Below are positions 27,777-35,697 of a stretch of DNA of 64,000 nucleotides, piece after piece (the first letter of the stretch is position 1; every line of letters starts with the position of its first letter). Below the pieces are notes generated by a model that saw only the letters and a list, made by a program, of their open reading frames with translations, was not told where the DNA came from and ran no database searches. Position numbers and translations under genes: made by a program. The stretch comes from Pseudoclavibacter helvolus (GTDB taxonomy: Bacteria > Actinomycetota > Actinomycetes > Actinomycetales > Microbacteriaceae): positions 1 to 64,000 of the forward strand of contig NZ_JACHWJ010000002.1 of the NCBI RefSeq assembly GCF_014191305.1. The letters are read 5' to 3'.

Positions 27777-29498
27777 CTACGCGCTGGTGAGCGTCACACG
27801 CAGCGCTTCGCCAGCCTGGGCGGCCTTCGCCTCGGCGTCTGCGGCGCGCTCGGCGGGTGAGCCATCCTCGCTGGATGCGTCGACGTAGACCTTGATCTTC
27901 GGCTCGGTCCCCGAGGGGCGCACCATGACGCGGGTGCCGTCGGCGAGCTGGTAGCGCAGCAGGTCGATAGGCACTTCATCACCGGACAGGTCTCCGGTCT
28001 CGACGACGGCAACGCCGCCGACCTCGGTCGGGGTGTGGCTGCGCAGCACCGCCATGACCCTCGGGATCTCGGTGATGTCGTCGAAGCGCACGGACACCTG
28101 CGTCGACACGAACGTGCCGAACCGCTCCGCAAACGCGTCGTCGTGGTCGATGAGCGTGCGCCCCTCGGCCTGCAGACCCATGATGAGCTCGAGGATCGCG
28201 ACGGATGCGGAGATGCCGTCCTTGTCGTGCACCGTCTCGGGGTTCACGAGGTAGCCGAGCGCTTCCTCGTAGCCGTAGAGGATGTTCGGGGCGCGAGAGA
28301 TCCACTTGAATCCGGTTGGGGTCTCGGCGTAGTCGAGCCCGTACTCGTGGGCGATGCGGCCGAGGGCCGGGGCTGAGACGACCGAGGTGGCAAGCGTGCC
28401 GTGCACGCCGTCCGCCTTCGCCTGCTCTGCCGCTCGCCAGCCGAGGATCTTGCCGATGTCGTTGCCACCGAACCGGCGCCACCCGGATGTGTCCTTGACG
28501 GCAACCGCGAGCCTGTCGGCGTCGGGGTCATGCGCGATGACAAGGTCGATGCCGGCAGCATCCGCCGTCTCGTAGGCGAGGTCCAGGGCGCCGGGCTCCT
28601 CCGGGTTGGGGAAGTCGAGCGTTGGGAAGGCGCCGTCCGGTTCCACCTGCTGTGCGACGACGACGGGCTCATGGATGCCGAGCTCGGCCACGACCGCGCG
28701 GAACGTCTCCCAGCCGACGCCGTGCAGCGGCGTGTAGACGAAGCGGATGTCGCTCGGCGTGCCGCGCAGGAGCGCGGCGGTGGCGGAGACGTACTCGCTC
28801 ACGACGGACTCGTCTGCCGTGGCGTAGGCGGGAGAGCGCGGGATCTCGGGCACCGTGGTGCCCGCCGCGACGGCGGCGATGGCCGAAGCGATCTCGAGGT
28901 CGACGGGAGCGACGATCTGCGAGCCGTCGTCGGCGCCGCCGAGGTAGACCTTGTAGCCGTTGTCCCACTTCGGGTTGTGCGAGGCGGTGACCATGACACC
29001 GGCGGATGCACCGAGGCGGCGAACCGCGAAGGCCAGGACGGGTGTCGGCAGCTGCCTCGGCAGGATCGTCGCGGCAACACCAGCGGCCTGCATGATCTCT
29101 GCCGTGTCCTCGGCGAAGCGCTTCGAGTTGTTGCGAGCGTCGTAGCCGATCACGATGGACGGCGAATCCTCGCGCGAAAGCAGGAAGTCGGCGAAGCCGC
29201 GGGCCGCCTGGGCGACGAGGACCCGGTTCATCCGGTTGGGGCCGGCGCCGAGCCTGCCGCGGAGGCCCGCAGTCCCGAAGGCGAGGCGCGCAGAGAAGCG
29301 GTCGTGCAGCTCGCGCCAGGCGTCGGCGCGATCGCTTGTGTCGCTCTCCTCGATGACCGTCAGCTCAGGAGAGACGTCGCCAGCGGCGTCGAGCAGCTGC
29401 TGCAGCTCGGCGCGCGTGACCTCGTCGGGGTCCTGGGACAGCCAGGAGGTCGCGTTGTGGCGCAATGCGACCTGAAGCTGGCGTGCGAGGCCGCTCAT
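27777..29498 (-). CDS. Phosphohexomutase-family enzyme (phosphoglucomutase/phosphopentomutase type)
   Basis: A 573-aa alpha-D-phosphohexomutase. The phospho-serine is Ser173 in TASHNPKWDNGYKVY, the magnesium loop is DPDADR (324-329), and the sugar loop GYEEALGYLV precedes the phosphate-binding C-terminal domain (VRPSGTEPKIKVY). The length and N-terminal FGTAGLRG resemble the PGM2/PgcA group, some members of which interconvert ribose 1- and 5-phosphate. Its ATG overlaps the purine nucleoside phosphorylase stop (TGATG), so I infer a phosphopentomutase role here; no deoB is present in the window. Ordinary phosphoglucomutase activity remains possible. Confidence 0.9.
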   Translation of the reverse strand: MSGLARQLQVALRHNATSWLSQDPDEVTRAELQQLLDAAGDVSPELTVIEESDTSDRADAWRELHDRFSARLAFGTAGLRGRLGAGPNRMNRVLVAQAARGFADFLLSREDSPSIVIGYDARNNSKRFAEDTAEIMQAAGVAATILPRQLPTPVLAFAVRRLGASAGVMVTASHNPKWDNGYKVYLGGADDGSQIVAPVDLEIASAIAAVAAGTTVPEIPRSPAYATADESVVSEYVSATAALLRGTPSDIRFVYTPLHGVGWETFRAVVAELGIHEPVVVAQQVEPDGAFPTLDFPNPEEPGALDLAYETADAAGIDLVIAHDPDADRLAVAVKDTSGWRRFGGNDIGKILGWRAAEQAKADGVHGTLATSVVSAPALGRIAHEYGLDYAETPTGFKWISRAPNILYGYEEALGYLVNPETVHDKDGISASVAILELIMGLQAEGRTLIDHDDAFAERFGTFVSTQVSVRFDDITEIPRVMAVLRSHTPTEVGGVAVVETGDLSGDEVPIDLLRYQLADGTRVMVRPSGTEPKIKVYVDASSEDGSPAERAADAEAKAAQAGEALRVTLTSA

Positions 29499-30328
29499 CA
29501 GAGCTTCACCACGATCTGCGAGAGCAGTTCGGCGAGGTCGGCCTCAGCGGCCTTGCCTGCCTCCAGCACCTCGGTGTGGCTCAGCGGGTTCGGCGAAACG
29601 CCAGCGGCCGGGTTCGTGATGAGCGACATGCCGAGCACCTCCATGCCAGCTTCGCGGGCGGCGATTGCCTCGAGTGCCGTGGACATGCCGACGATGTCGC
29701 CACCGATGGTGCGGGCCATCTTGACCTCGGCTGGCGTCTCGTAGTGTGGGCCGCGGAACTGCACGTAGACGCCCTCATCGAGGTCGCGCACCGTGATCGC
29801 CAGCTCGCGCAGGCGGGCCGAGTACAGGTCGGTCAGGTCGATGAACGTGGCACCTTCGAGGGGTGAGTCGGCCGTGAGGTTGATGTGGTCGGAGATGAGG
29901 ACCGGCGTGCCAGGGCCCCACTCTGGCCGCACCCCGCCTGCCCCGTTCGTGAGGATCATGACGGAGGCGCCGGCAGCTGCCGCGGTGCGGACGGAGTGCA
30001 CGACGCGGCGGACGCCCTTGCCCTCGTAGTAGTGGGTGCGAGCGGCGATGACAAGTGCGTGCTTGCCGTTGGCAAGGCGGATCGAGCGCAGCGTGCCCGA
30101 GTGGCCCGGAATGTCTGACTTCGCGAACCCGGGCACTTCGTCGGCCGGGATGGTCGCGATCGTCTCGCCGAGCATCTCGGCTGTCTGACCCCATCCGCTG
30201 CCGAGGGTGAGCGCGATGTCGTGACGTTCGACACCTGTCTTCTCGGCGATAACCGCGGCGGCTGCCTGCGCGAATTCGAAGGGTGAGGTGGCTGGATCGT
30301 CGATCGACTCTGATACGTGCGTTGACAT
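29498..30328 (-). CDS. punA: Purine-nucleoside phosphorylase
   Basis: A 276-aa trimeric-class enzyme cleaving inosine/guanosine with phosphate. Seen are LTLGSGWGQ, IPGHSGTLRS (phosphate site), ILTNGAGGVRPEWG, the PNP signature around FRGPHYETPAEVKMART and GMSLITNPAAGVS. ATG at 30328 is preceded 7 nt upstream by TACTCT with GGGGAG between, so it may be leaderless or use that short purine run. It is the first gene of the unit with the mutase and uses the inosine made by add. Confidence 0.95.
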   Translation of the reverse strand: MSTHVSESIDDPATSPFEFAQAAAAVIAEKTGVERHDIALTLGSGWGQTAEMLGETIATIPADEVPGFAKSDIPGHSGTLRSIRLANGKHALVIAARTHYYEGKGVRRVVHSVRTAAAAGASVMILTNGAGGVRPEWGPGTPVLISDHINLTADSPLEGATFIDLTDLYSARLRELAITVRDLDEGVYVQFRGPHYETPAEVKMARTIGGDIVGMSTALEAIAAREAGMEVLGMSLITNPAAGVSPNPLSHTEVLEAGKAAEADLAELLSQIVVKL

Positions 30329-30335
30329 GCTCCCC

Positions 30336-30341
30336 AGAGTA
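30336..30341 (-). promoter_or_regulatory. -10 box of punA
   Basis: TACTCT on the minus strand, 7 nt before the ATG at 30328. Confidence 0.5.
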
Positions 30342-30456
30342 GCGACCGGGAAGCGGCGAGCGGGGACCACGAGCGGATGAACGCCAGGGTCGTCAGGAAA
30401 TGGCCCGGATACTCGCCCGGTTTGGCGGGTTCATGCGGGAGGAGGACAATAGCCGC

Positions 30457-31905
30457 ATGGCCACGCCTTTTGATCGTAAGCACCGCATCGTTGTCGTCGG
30501 CGGGGGGCCAGGCGGGTATGAAGCCGCACTCTCGGCAGCCCGCCTCGGCGCAGAAGTCACTCTCATCGAACGTGTTGGGGTCGGCGGCTCCGCCGTCCTC
30601 ACCGACGTCGTCCCTTCCAAGACCCTGATCGCCAGCGCAGAGGCCGCCACCGCGATCCGCGAGTCCGGCGAACTCGGCGTGCAGTTCTTCGCGAAGGGCG
30701 ACACGGGCAAGCCCCTCAAGCCCGAGGTCGCGGTGAACCTCTCGAAGCTCAACAAGCGCCTCCTTCGTCTCGCGCAGAACCAGTCGGATGACATGCAGCG
30801 CACCCTCGAGGAGGCTGGCGTCAACGTCATCCAGGGCGAGGGCAAGCTGGACGGCAACTCGGCGGTCACGGTGGGCACGGGCTCCGGCGGGCAGGACTTC
30901 GATCGCATCGAGTTCGACTCCGCCGTCATCTCGGTGGGTGCTCGCCCGCGCACCCTCGACTCGTGCAAGCCGGACGGCGAGCGCATCCTCACCTGGACCC
31001 AGCTGTACAACCTCAAGGAGATGCCGAGCCATCTCATCGTCGTCGGATCCGGCGTCACGGGCGCCGAGTTCGCCTCGGCGTACTCGGCGTTGGGCGCGAA
31101 GGTCACGCTCGTCTCGAGCCGCGACCGCGTGCTTCCCAACGAGGACGCGGATGCGGCTGACGTGATCGAGGACGTCTTCAAGCGGGGCGGCATGACGGTT
31201 CTGTCCAAGTCTCGCGCGGCGACCGTCGTCCGCGACGGCGACGAGGTCGTGGCGACGCTCGACGACGGGCGAGAGGTGCGCGGCTCGCACTGCCTCATCG
31301 CGGTCGGCTCCATCCCGAACACTTCGGGCATCGGCCTGGAAGGCGCCGGCGTCGAGGTCACGCCCTCCGGTCACATCCGCGTCAACCGCGTCGCCCGCAC
31401 CTCTGTGCCGAATATCTACGCGGCGGGCGACTGCACGGAGTTCTTCCCGCTCGCGTCCGTCGCGTCCACGCAGGGGCGCACGGCGGTCTTCCACGCGCTG
31501 GGTGACGAGGTGCGTCCCATCAACCTCCGAAACGTGGCCTCGAACATCTTCACGTACCCGGAGATCGCGACCGTCGGCTGGCAGCAGCGCTCGATCGAGG
31601 ACGGCACCCGGGAGGGGCGCGTCTACAAGCTGCCGCTGAGCGAGAACCCGCGTGCCAAGATGCAAGGTGTCCGCGACGGCTTCGTGAAGCTCATCGCGGG
31701 CAACGATCTCGGCACGGTCATCGGCGGCGTCATCGTCGCGCCGCGCGCCTCCGAACTCGTGCTGCCACTGTCGATCGCGATCGAGCAGCGCCTCACGGTC
31801 GACCAGGTTGCGCGCGCGTGGGCCGTCTACCCGTCGCTCGCGAGCAGCATCTCGGATGCGGCTCACGCCATGCACGTGCCCTACTCGGAGCAGACGAAGA
31901 GCTAG
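30457..31905 (+). CDS. LpdA-like FAD-dependent NAD(P)H quinone reductase
   Basis: A 482-aa flavoprotein with the pyridine nucleotide-disulfide oxidoreductase fold: FAD motif VVVGGGPGGYEAAL, NAD(P) motif VVGSGVTGAEFASAYSALGA and NIYAAGDCTEFFPLAS. The redox disulfide is missing: where lipoamide dehydrogenases have GGTCLNVGC this protein has GGSAVLTDV, with Ala46 and Val51 at the cysteine positions. The C-terminal His-Glu dyad is also absent. This matches mycobacterial LpdA, which reduces quinones, and rules out a lipoamide dehydrogenase. ATG at 30457 has GGAGGAGG 11 nt upstream. Divergent from punA. Confidence 0.88.
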   Translation: MATPFDRKHRIVVVGGGPGGYEAALSAARLGAEVTLIERVGVGGSAVLTDVVPSKTLIASAEAATAIRESGELGVQFFAKGDTGKPLKPEVAVNLSKLNKRLLRLAQNQSDDMQRTLEEAGVNVIQGEGKLDGNSAVTVGTGSGGQDFDRIEFDSAVISVGARPRTLDSCKPDGERILTWTQLYNLKEMPSHLIVVGSGVTGAEFASAYSALGAKVTLVSSRDRVLPNEDADAADVIEDVFKRGGMTVLSKSRAATVVRDGDEVVATLDDGREVRGSHCLIAVGSIPNTSGIGLEGAGVEVTPSGHIRVNRVARTSVPNIYAAGDCTEFFPLASVASTQGRTAVFHALGDEVRPINLRNVASNIFTYPEIATVGWQQRSIEDGTREGRVYKLPLSENPRAKMQGVRDGFVKLIAGNDLGTVIGGVIVAPRASELVLPLSIAIEQRLTVDQVARAWAVYPSLASSISDAAHAMHVPYSEQTKS

Positions 31906-32050
31906 GCGGCCTCTGCGGGCGCTCGCTGCTAATCCGCATTATCCTTTTCGCGCTCCGCCAGCGTTTTGGCGGGCAGTCCCGTCGAGCGCAGGTATCGTGA
32001 CGATTGGCTGCGCGTTGTGCGTGGCTGGCGGAATCCACGATTGGGGAGCG

Positions 32051-32599
32051 ATGATCGATGTCGAGCAAGTGAATGGAGTCTGGGCGTTCGACCCTGAGCA
32101 CACCCGTATCGGGTTCTCGGCGCGTCACGCCATGATCACCACGGTGCGAGGGGCGTTCAATGACGTCGAGGGCGAGCTTCTGGTCGACGCCGACGCCCCC
32201 TCGAAGTCCGAGGCCACGCTGACGGTGAGAGCGTCGAGCATCGACACCCGGAACGCGAAGCGTGACGAGCATCTGCGCAGCGCGGACTTCTTCGACGTGG
32301 ATCGCTGGCCGGACATCACGTTCGTCAGCAGGAAGATCGAGGAGATCGACGAGGGCTCGTACGCCGTGACCGGAGATCTCACGATCCGCGACGTCACCCA
32401 GGAGGTCATGGTGCCGATCTCGTTGGTCGGGGTCGAGACGGATGCGTTCGGCGTGCTCCGAGCGGGCTTCGAGGGGAGCCGCCGATTGCTGCGGCGCGAC
32501 TTCGGACTCGAATGGAACATGCCGCTGGACTCCGGCGGGGTGCTCGTGTCGGAGCGCATCACGTTGGAGTTCGAGATATCGGTCATCAAGACCGAGTAG
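32051..32599 (+). CDS. YceI-family protein
   Basis: A 182-aa lipocalin-like protein of the YceI family, which binds polyisoprenoid-type lipids. It starts MIDVEQVNGVWAFDPEHTRI, the usual opening, and has FSARHAMITTVRGAFND, ADFFDVDRWPDITFVS and TIRDVTQEVMVPISLVG. No signal peptide is seen, so it is probably cytoplasmic as in other actinobacteria. The ATG at 32051 has GGGGAG 4-5 nt upstream. TATCGT at 31993-31998 is a possible -10. Single gene. Confidence 0.9.
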   Translation: MIDVEQVNGVWAFDPEHTRIGFSARHAMITTVRGAFNDVEGELLVDADAPSKSEATLTVRASSIDTRNAKRDEHLRSADFFDVDRWPDITFVSRKIEEIDEGSYAVTGDLTIRDVTQEVMVPISLVGVETDAFGVLRAGFEGSRRLLRRDFGLEWNMPLDSGGVLVSERITLEFEISVIKTE

Positions 32600-32620
32600 T
32601 CGGGCCCGCACGGAGGCCGA

Positions 32621-32649
32621 CGATCCGCAGCATCCCCCTCTGCGGATCG
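32621..32649. terminator. Hairpin between yceI-like and TauE/SafE genes
   Basis: 10-bp perfect stem CGATCCGCAG / CTGCGGATCG with a 9-nt loop between converging genes. Confidence 0.65.
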
Positions 32650-32657
32650 CGGTGCGC

Positions 32658-33542
32658 TCAGCCGCCGAAGTACTCGTTCCAGATGTCGATGGCGAGCTTG
32701 ACGAAGAGCACGCTCACGACGATGAGGAAGACCCAGCGGATGAGCTTGCTTCCGCCGCGGATGGCGGTGCGCGCGCCGAGGTAGCCGCCGGCGACATTCG
32801 AGATGGCGAGCACGGCGCCGAGCGCCCAGAGGACGTAGCCCTGCGGGGCGAAGAAGAGCAGCGCGCCGAGGTTCGTCCCGAAGTTGACGATCTTCGCCTT
32901 GGCGCTCGCCTGCAGGAACGAGTAGCCGAGCAGCGAGACCAGGGCGATGACGAGGAACGAGCCGGTGCCCGGCCCGAGCACGCCGTCGTAGACGCCGATC
33001 GCGAAGCCGATGAGCCCCGCGACGACGTGGTGCTTGCGCCCCTCGTACTTGAGCTTGTCGAGCTGCCCGACGCTCGGCTTGAACGCCGTGAAGATGCCGA
33101 TGCCGAGGATCGCGATGGCGATGATCGGTTTGAAGGCGGCTGCAGGGATGCTCGACGCGAGGATCGCGCCGCCGTAGGCCCCGAAGAGCGCGATCGCCGC
33201 CATCGGCAGCGCCGTGCGCAGATCCGGCTTCACTCGCCTGAAGTACGTGATCGAGCTGGTCGTAGTCCCGGCGATGCTGCCGAGCTTGTTTGTCGCGAGC
33301 GCCTGCACCGGCGTGACACCGGGCAGCGTGAGGAGCATCGTGAGCTGGATCAGCCCGCCGCCCCCGACCACCGCATCCACCCACCCGGCCGCGAAGCCGC
33401 CCGCGATGACCAGCGCGAGCAACCAGCCGTTGAAGCCCTCGAGGCCGGTGAACGACTCGAGCCAGCTCGGGTCGGTCGCCGCGGTCGTCGCGTGGATCGG
33501 TGGTGAGAGCAGCGCGGGGGTCAGGAAGGAAGCGTCGAGCAC
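32658..33542 (-). CDS. TauE/SafE-family (TSUP) membrane exporter
   Basis: A 294-aa protein with about eight helices. Typical segments are AGWVDAVVGGGGLIQLTMLL near the start and YDGVLGPGTGSFLVIALVSL in the second half, the paired repeats of the TSUP fold. Members export sulfite, sulfoacetate or other organosulfur anions; the substrate here is unknown. The GTG start at 33542 is 9 nt after the carboxylase stop. A TAGCCT box, whose TAG is that stop codon, ends 6 nt before the GTG, so it may have its own leaderless promoter as well as readthrough. Confidence 0.88.
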   Translation of the reverse strand: MLDASFLTPALLSPPIHATTAATDPSWLESFTGLEGFNGWLLALVIAGGFAAGWVDAVVGGGGLIQLTMLLTLPGVTPVQALATNKLGSIAGTTTSSITYFRRVKPDLRTALPMAAIALFGAYGGAILASSIPAAAFKPIIAIAILGIGIFTAFKPSVGQLDKLKYEGRKHHVVAGLIGFAIGVYDGVLGPGTGSFLVIALVSLLGYSFLQASAKAKIVNFGTNLGALLFFAPQGYVLWALGAVLAISNVAGGYLGARTAIRGGSKLIRWVFLIVVSVLFVKLAIDIWNEYFGG

Positions 33543-33548
33543 CTGCTG

Positions 33549-33554
33549 AGGCTA
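33549..33554 (-). promoter_or_regulatory. -10-like box overlapping a stop codon
   Basis: TAGCCT on the minus strand; its first three bases are the stop of the biotin carboxylase gene and the GTG start of the exporter is 6 nt downstream. Confidence 0.4.
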
Positions 33555-35336
33555 CTCGGCGTCGGCGAGCTCGAGCAGCTTCGTGCCGCTCGAGACCGTC
33601 TCGCCTGCCGCGCCCGTGATGGACGCGACGATGCCGTCGCGCGGAGCCTGGATTGGCTGCTCCATCTTCATGGCCTCGAGCACAACGAGGAGGTCGCCCT
33701 TGACGACCTTCTGGCCCTCCTCGACGGCGAACTTCACGATGGTCGCCTGCATGGGCGCAGTGATGTCGCCGCTCGAGTGGGTCTCGACGTTGGTGTGCGA
33801 CCGGCGCTTGGGGGCGTGACCGGCCATGGTGCGGCCGGCGCCGCCGTGGCCCGCGCCGGTGACGGCGAGCAGGCGCTCTGGCAAGGAAACCTCGAGGCGC
33901 TTGTCGTTGACCTCGACGACGACGTTGCGGCGGGCCACTGGCTCGTTGACATCGCCGGCCTCGCCACCCCAGGGCTCGATCGTGTTGTTGTACTCGGTCT
34001 CGATCCAGCTCGTGTACACGCCGAATTCGCCGTTCTCGGCGGTGAAGGCGGGGTCGCGCACCACTGAGCGGTGGAACGGCAGCACGGTTGGCATGCCGTT
34101 CAGCTCGAAGTCCTCGAGCGCACGGCGGGAGCGCTCGAGCGCCTCCTCGCGGGTTGCGCCGGTGACGATGAGCTTCGCGAGCAGCGAGTCGAACGCGCCG
34201 GAGACGACGTCTCCCTCGCGGACGCCGGAGTCGACGCGGACCCCTGGTCCGCCGGGAACGCGGAACGTCGTGACGGTTCCTGGCGCCGGGAAGAATCCGC
34301 GGCCCGGGTCCTCGCCGTTGATACGGAACTCGAAGGAGTGGCCGGTGACCTGGGGGTCGTCGTAGCCGAGCGCTTCGCCCTGTGCGATGCGGAACTGCTC
34401 GCGCACGAGGTCGATGCCCGTCACCTCTTCGGAGACGGGGTGCTCGACCTGGAGGCGGGTGTTGACCTCGAGGAACGCGACGGTGCCGTCGGCGGCGAGC
34501 AGGAACTCGCAGGTCCCGGCGCCCACGTAGCCGACCTCCTTGAGGATGGCCTTGGACGCACGACGCATCTCGGCTTCCTGCTCCGCCGTGATGAACGGGG
34601 CAGGGGCCTCTTCCACTAGCTTCTGGTGGCGGCGCTGCAGCGAGCAGTCGCGAGTCGAGACGACAACGACGTTGCCGTGCGCGTCTGCGAGGCACTGCGT
34701 CTCGACGTGGCGGGGCTTGTCGAGGTATTTCTCGACGAAGCACTCGCCTCGGCCGAAGGCCGTGATGGCCTCGCGAGTGGCAGATTCGAAGAGCTGGGTG
34801 ACCTCGTCGCGTTCGCGTGCGACCTTCAGACCTCGACCGCCGCCGCCGAACGCCGCCTTGATCGCGACGGGCAGGCCGTGGACGTCGATGAAGGCGAGCA
34901 CCTCGTCGGGGCCGTCTACGGGGTTGAGCGTGCCTGGAGCAAGAGGTGCGCCGACCTTCTCCGCGACGTGGCGGGCGGTGACCTTGTCGCCGAGTGCCTC
35001 GATGGCCTCGGGGGACGGCCCGATCCACGTGAGGCCCTGGCCGATGACGGCGCGGGCGAAGTCGGCGTTCTCGGCGAGGAAGCCGTAGCCGGGGTGCACG
35101 GCGTCTGCGCCGGAGCGGCGGGCGATGGAGAGCAGCTTGTCGATCACGAGGTACGTCTCGGCGCTTGTCGTGCCGCGCAGCGCGTAGGCCTCGTCAGCGA
35201 GGCGTACGTGGGGGGCGTCGCGGTCCTGGTCTGCGTACACGGCGACGGAGGAGATACCCGCGTCTCGAGCCGCTCGTGCGATGCGTACGGCGATTTCGCC
35301 ACGGTTGGCGATGAGGAGCTTCGAGATTCGCGACAT
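33552..35336 (-). CDS. Acyl-CoA carboxylase alpha subunit (biotin carboxylase plus biotin carboxyl carrier)
   Basis: A 594-aa AccA3/AccBC-type protein. The N-terminal part ([20 protein letters not shown]) begins the biotin carboxylase, followed by the ATP-grasp region with [12 protein letters not shown] and [17 protein letters not shown]. The biotinyl domain is at the C-terminus with [10 protein letters not shown], Lys557 being the biotin site. It carboxylates biotin for a partner carboxyltransferase; AccD and AccE at 52-54 kb are the likely partners and BirA at 54.7 kb the biotin ligase. The upstream gap holds a 9-bp inverted repeat. Confidence 0.95.
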   Translation of the reverse strand: MSRISKLLIANRGEIAVRIARAARDAGISSVAVYADQDRDAPHVRLADEAYALRGTTSAETYLVIDKLLSIARRSGADAVHPGYGFLAENADFARAVIGQGLTWIGPSPEAIEALGDKVTARHVAEKVGAPLAPGTLNPVDGPDEVLAFIDVHGLPVAIKAAFGGGGRGLKVARERDEVTQLFESATREAITAFGRGECFVEKYLDKPRHVETQCLADAHGNVVVVSTRDCSLQRRHQKLVEEAPAPFITAEQEAEMRRASKAILKEVGYVGAGTCEFLLAADGTVAFLEVNTRLQVEHPVSEEVTGIDLVREQFRIAQGEALGYDDPQVTGHSFEFRINGEDPGRGFFPAPGTVTTFRVPGGPGVRVDSGVREGDVVSGAFDSLLAKLIVTGATREEALERSRRALEDFELNGMPTVLPFHRSVVRDPAFTAENGEFGVYTSWIETEYNNTIEPWGGEAGDVNEPVARRNVVVEVNDKRLEVSLPERLLAVTGAGHGGAGRTMAGHAPKRRSHTNVETHSSGDITAPMQATIVKFAVEEGQKVVKGDLLVVLEAMKMEQPIQAPRDGIVASITGAAGETVSSGTKLLELADAE

Positions 35337-35476
35337 GGTTCCTAAGCCTATTGAGGTCGGGGCGGCCGGATTTGGCTCGATTCGACAAACTTATCCGGAG
35401 AAGGTTGTCAGATGCGCCCGGTTGGAGGTTCTCACCACGCCGAAGCGCTGTCAGGTGGACGACATTGGTCTTGCGG

Positions 35477-35501
35477 CACGTTCCCACAGGGCGGGAACGT
35501 G
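35477..35501. promoter_or_regulatory. Inverted repeat upstream of the carboxylase/exporter genes
   Basis: Perfect 9-bp arms CACGTTCCC and GGGAACGTG around a 7-nt centre. It looks like an operator or a small hairpin; it is far from any gene end, so a terminator role is unlikely. Confidence 0.45.
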
Positions 35502-35640
35502 ATTGCACAGAGTGTTACCTCGTGTTTAGCTACAGGGCTACAGTTTTTAGCCAGCCAGGCACCTAGCCAGTAATGGTCAAGCGTGCCAGGTCCGATCTGG
35601 GCCCACCCCATTGCCGTCCACTCCGCGTCTTCAGTGACGC

Positions 35641-35663
35641 GCATCCACCACGTTAGTGGATGC
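35641..35663. promoter_or_regulatory. Dyad at the 5' end of the ABC exporter operon
   Basis: GCATCCAC (35641-35648) and GTGGATGC (35656-35663) flank a 7-nt centre, 34 nt before the exporter ATG. A candidate operator or 5'-leader hairpin. Confidence 0.4.
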
Positions 35664-35697
35664 GTCGCTCGAGACGCCTCGTCGTTCCGGAGAATCG

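Larger units (their letters stand above)
35337..35697. other. 361-nt divergent intergenic region
   Basis: Between the carboxylase (minus) and the ABC exporter (plus). It holds a perfect dyad CACGTTCCC/GGGAACGTG (35477-35501), a direct repeat of GCTACAG around 35530-35545, and a dyad GCATCCAC/GTGGATGC (35641-35663) just before the exporter start. AT-rich islands near 35515-35560 may be the promoter zone. No ORF here looks real. Confidence 0.6.

Noticed and set aside
29956-31875. 639-aa minus-strand ORF
   Set aside because: Antisense shadow of the LpdA-like gene; it merges with an out-of-frame read of punA.
30457-31905. Annotation as dihydrolipoamide dehydrogenase
   Set aside because: Both redox cysteines and the C-terminal His-Glu dyad are missing.
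32125-35028. 967-aa minus-strand ORF
   Set aside because: Out-of-frame reading of the biotin carboxylase and exporter genes on the same strand; arginine- and glycine-rich nonsense.
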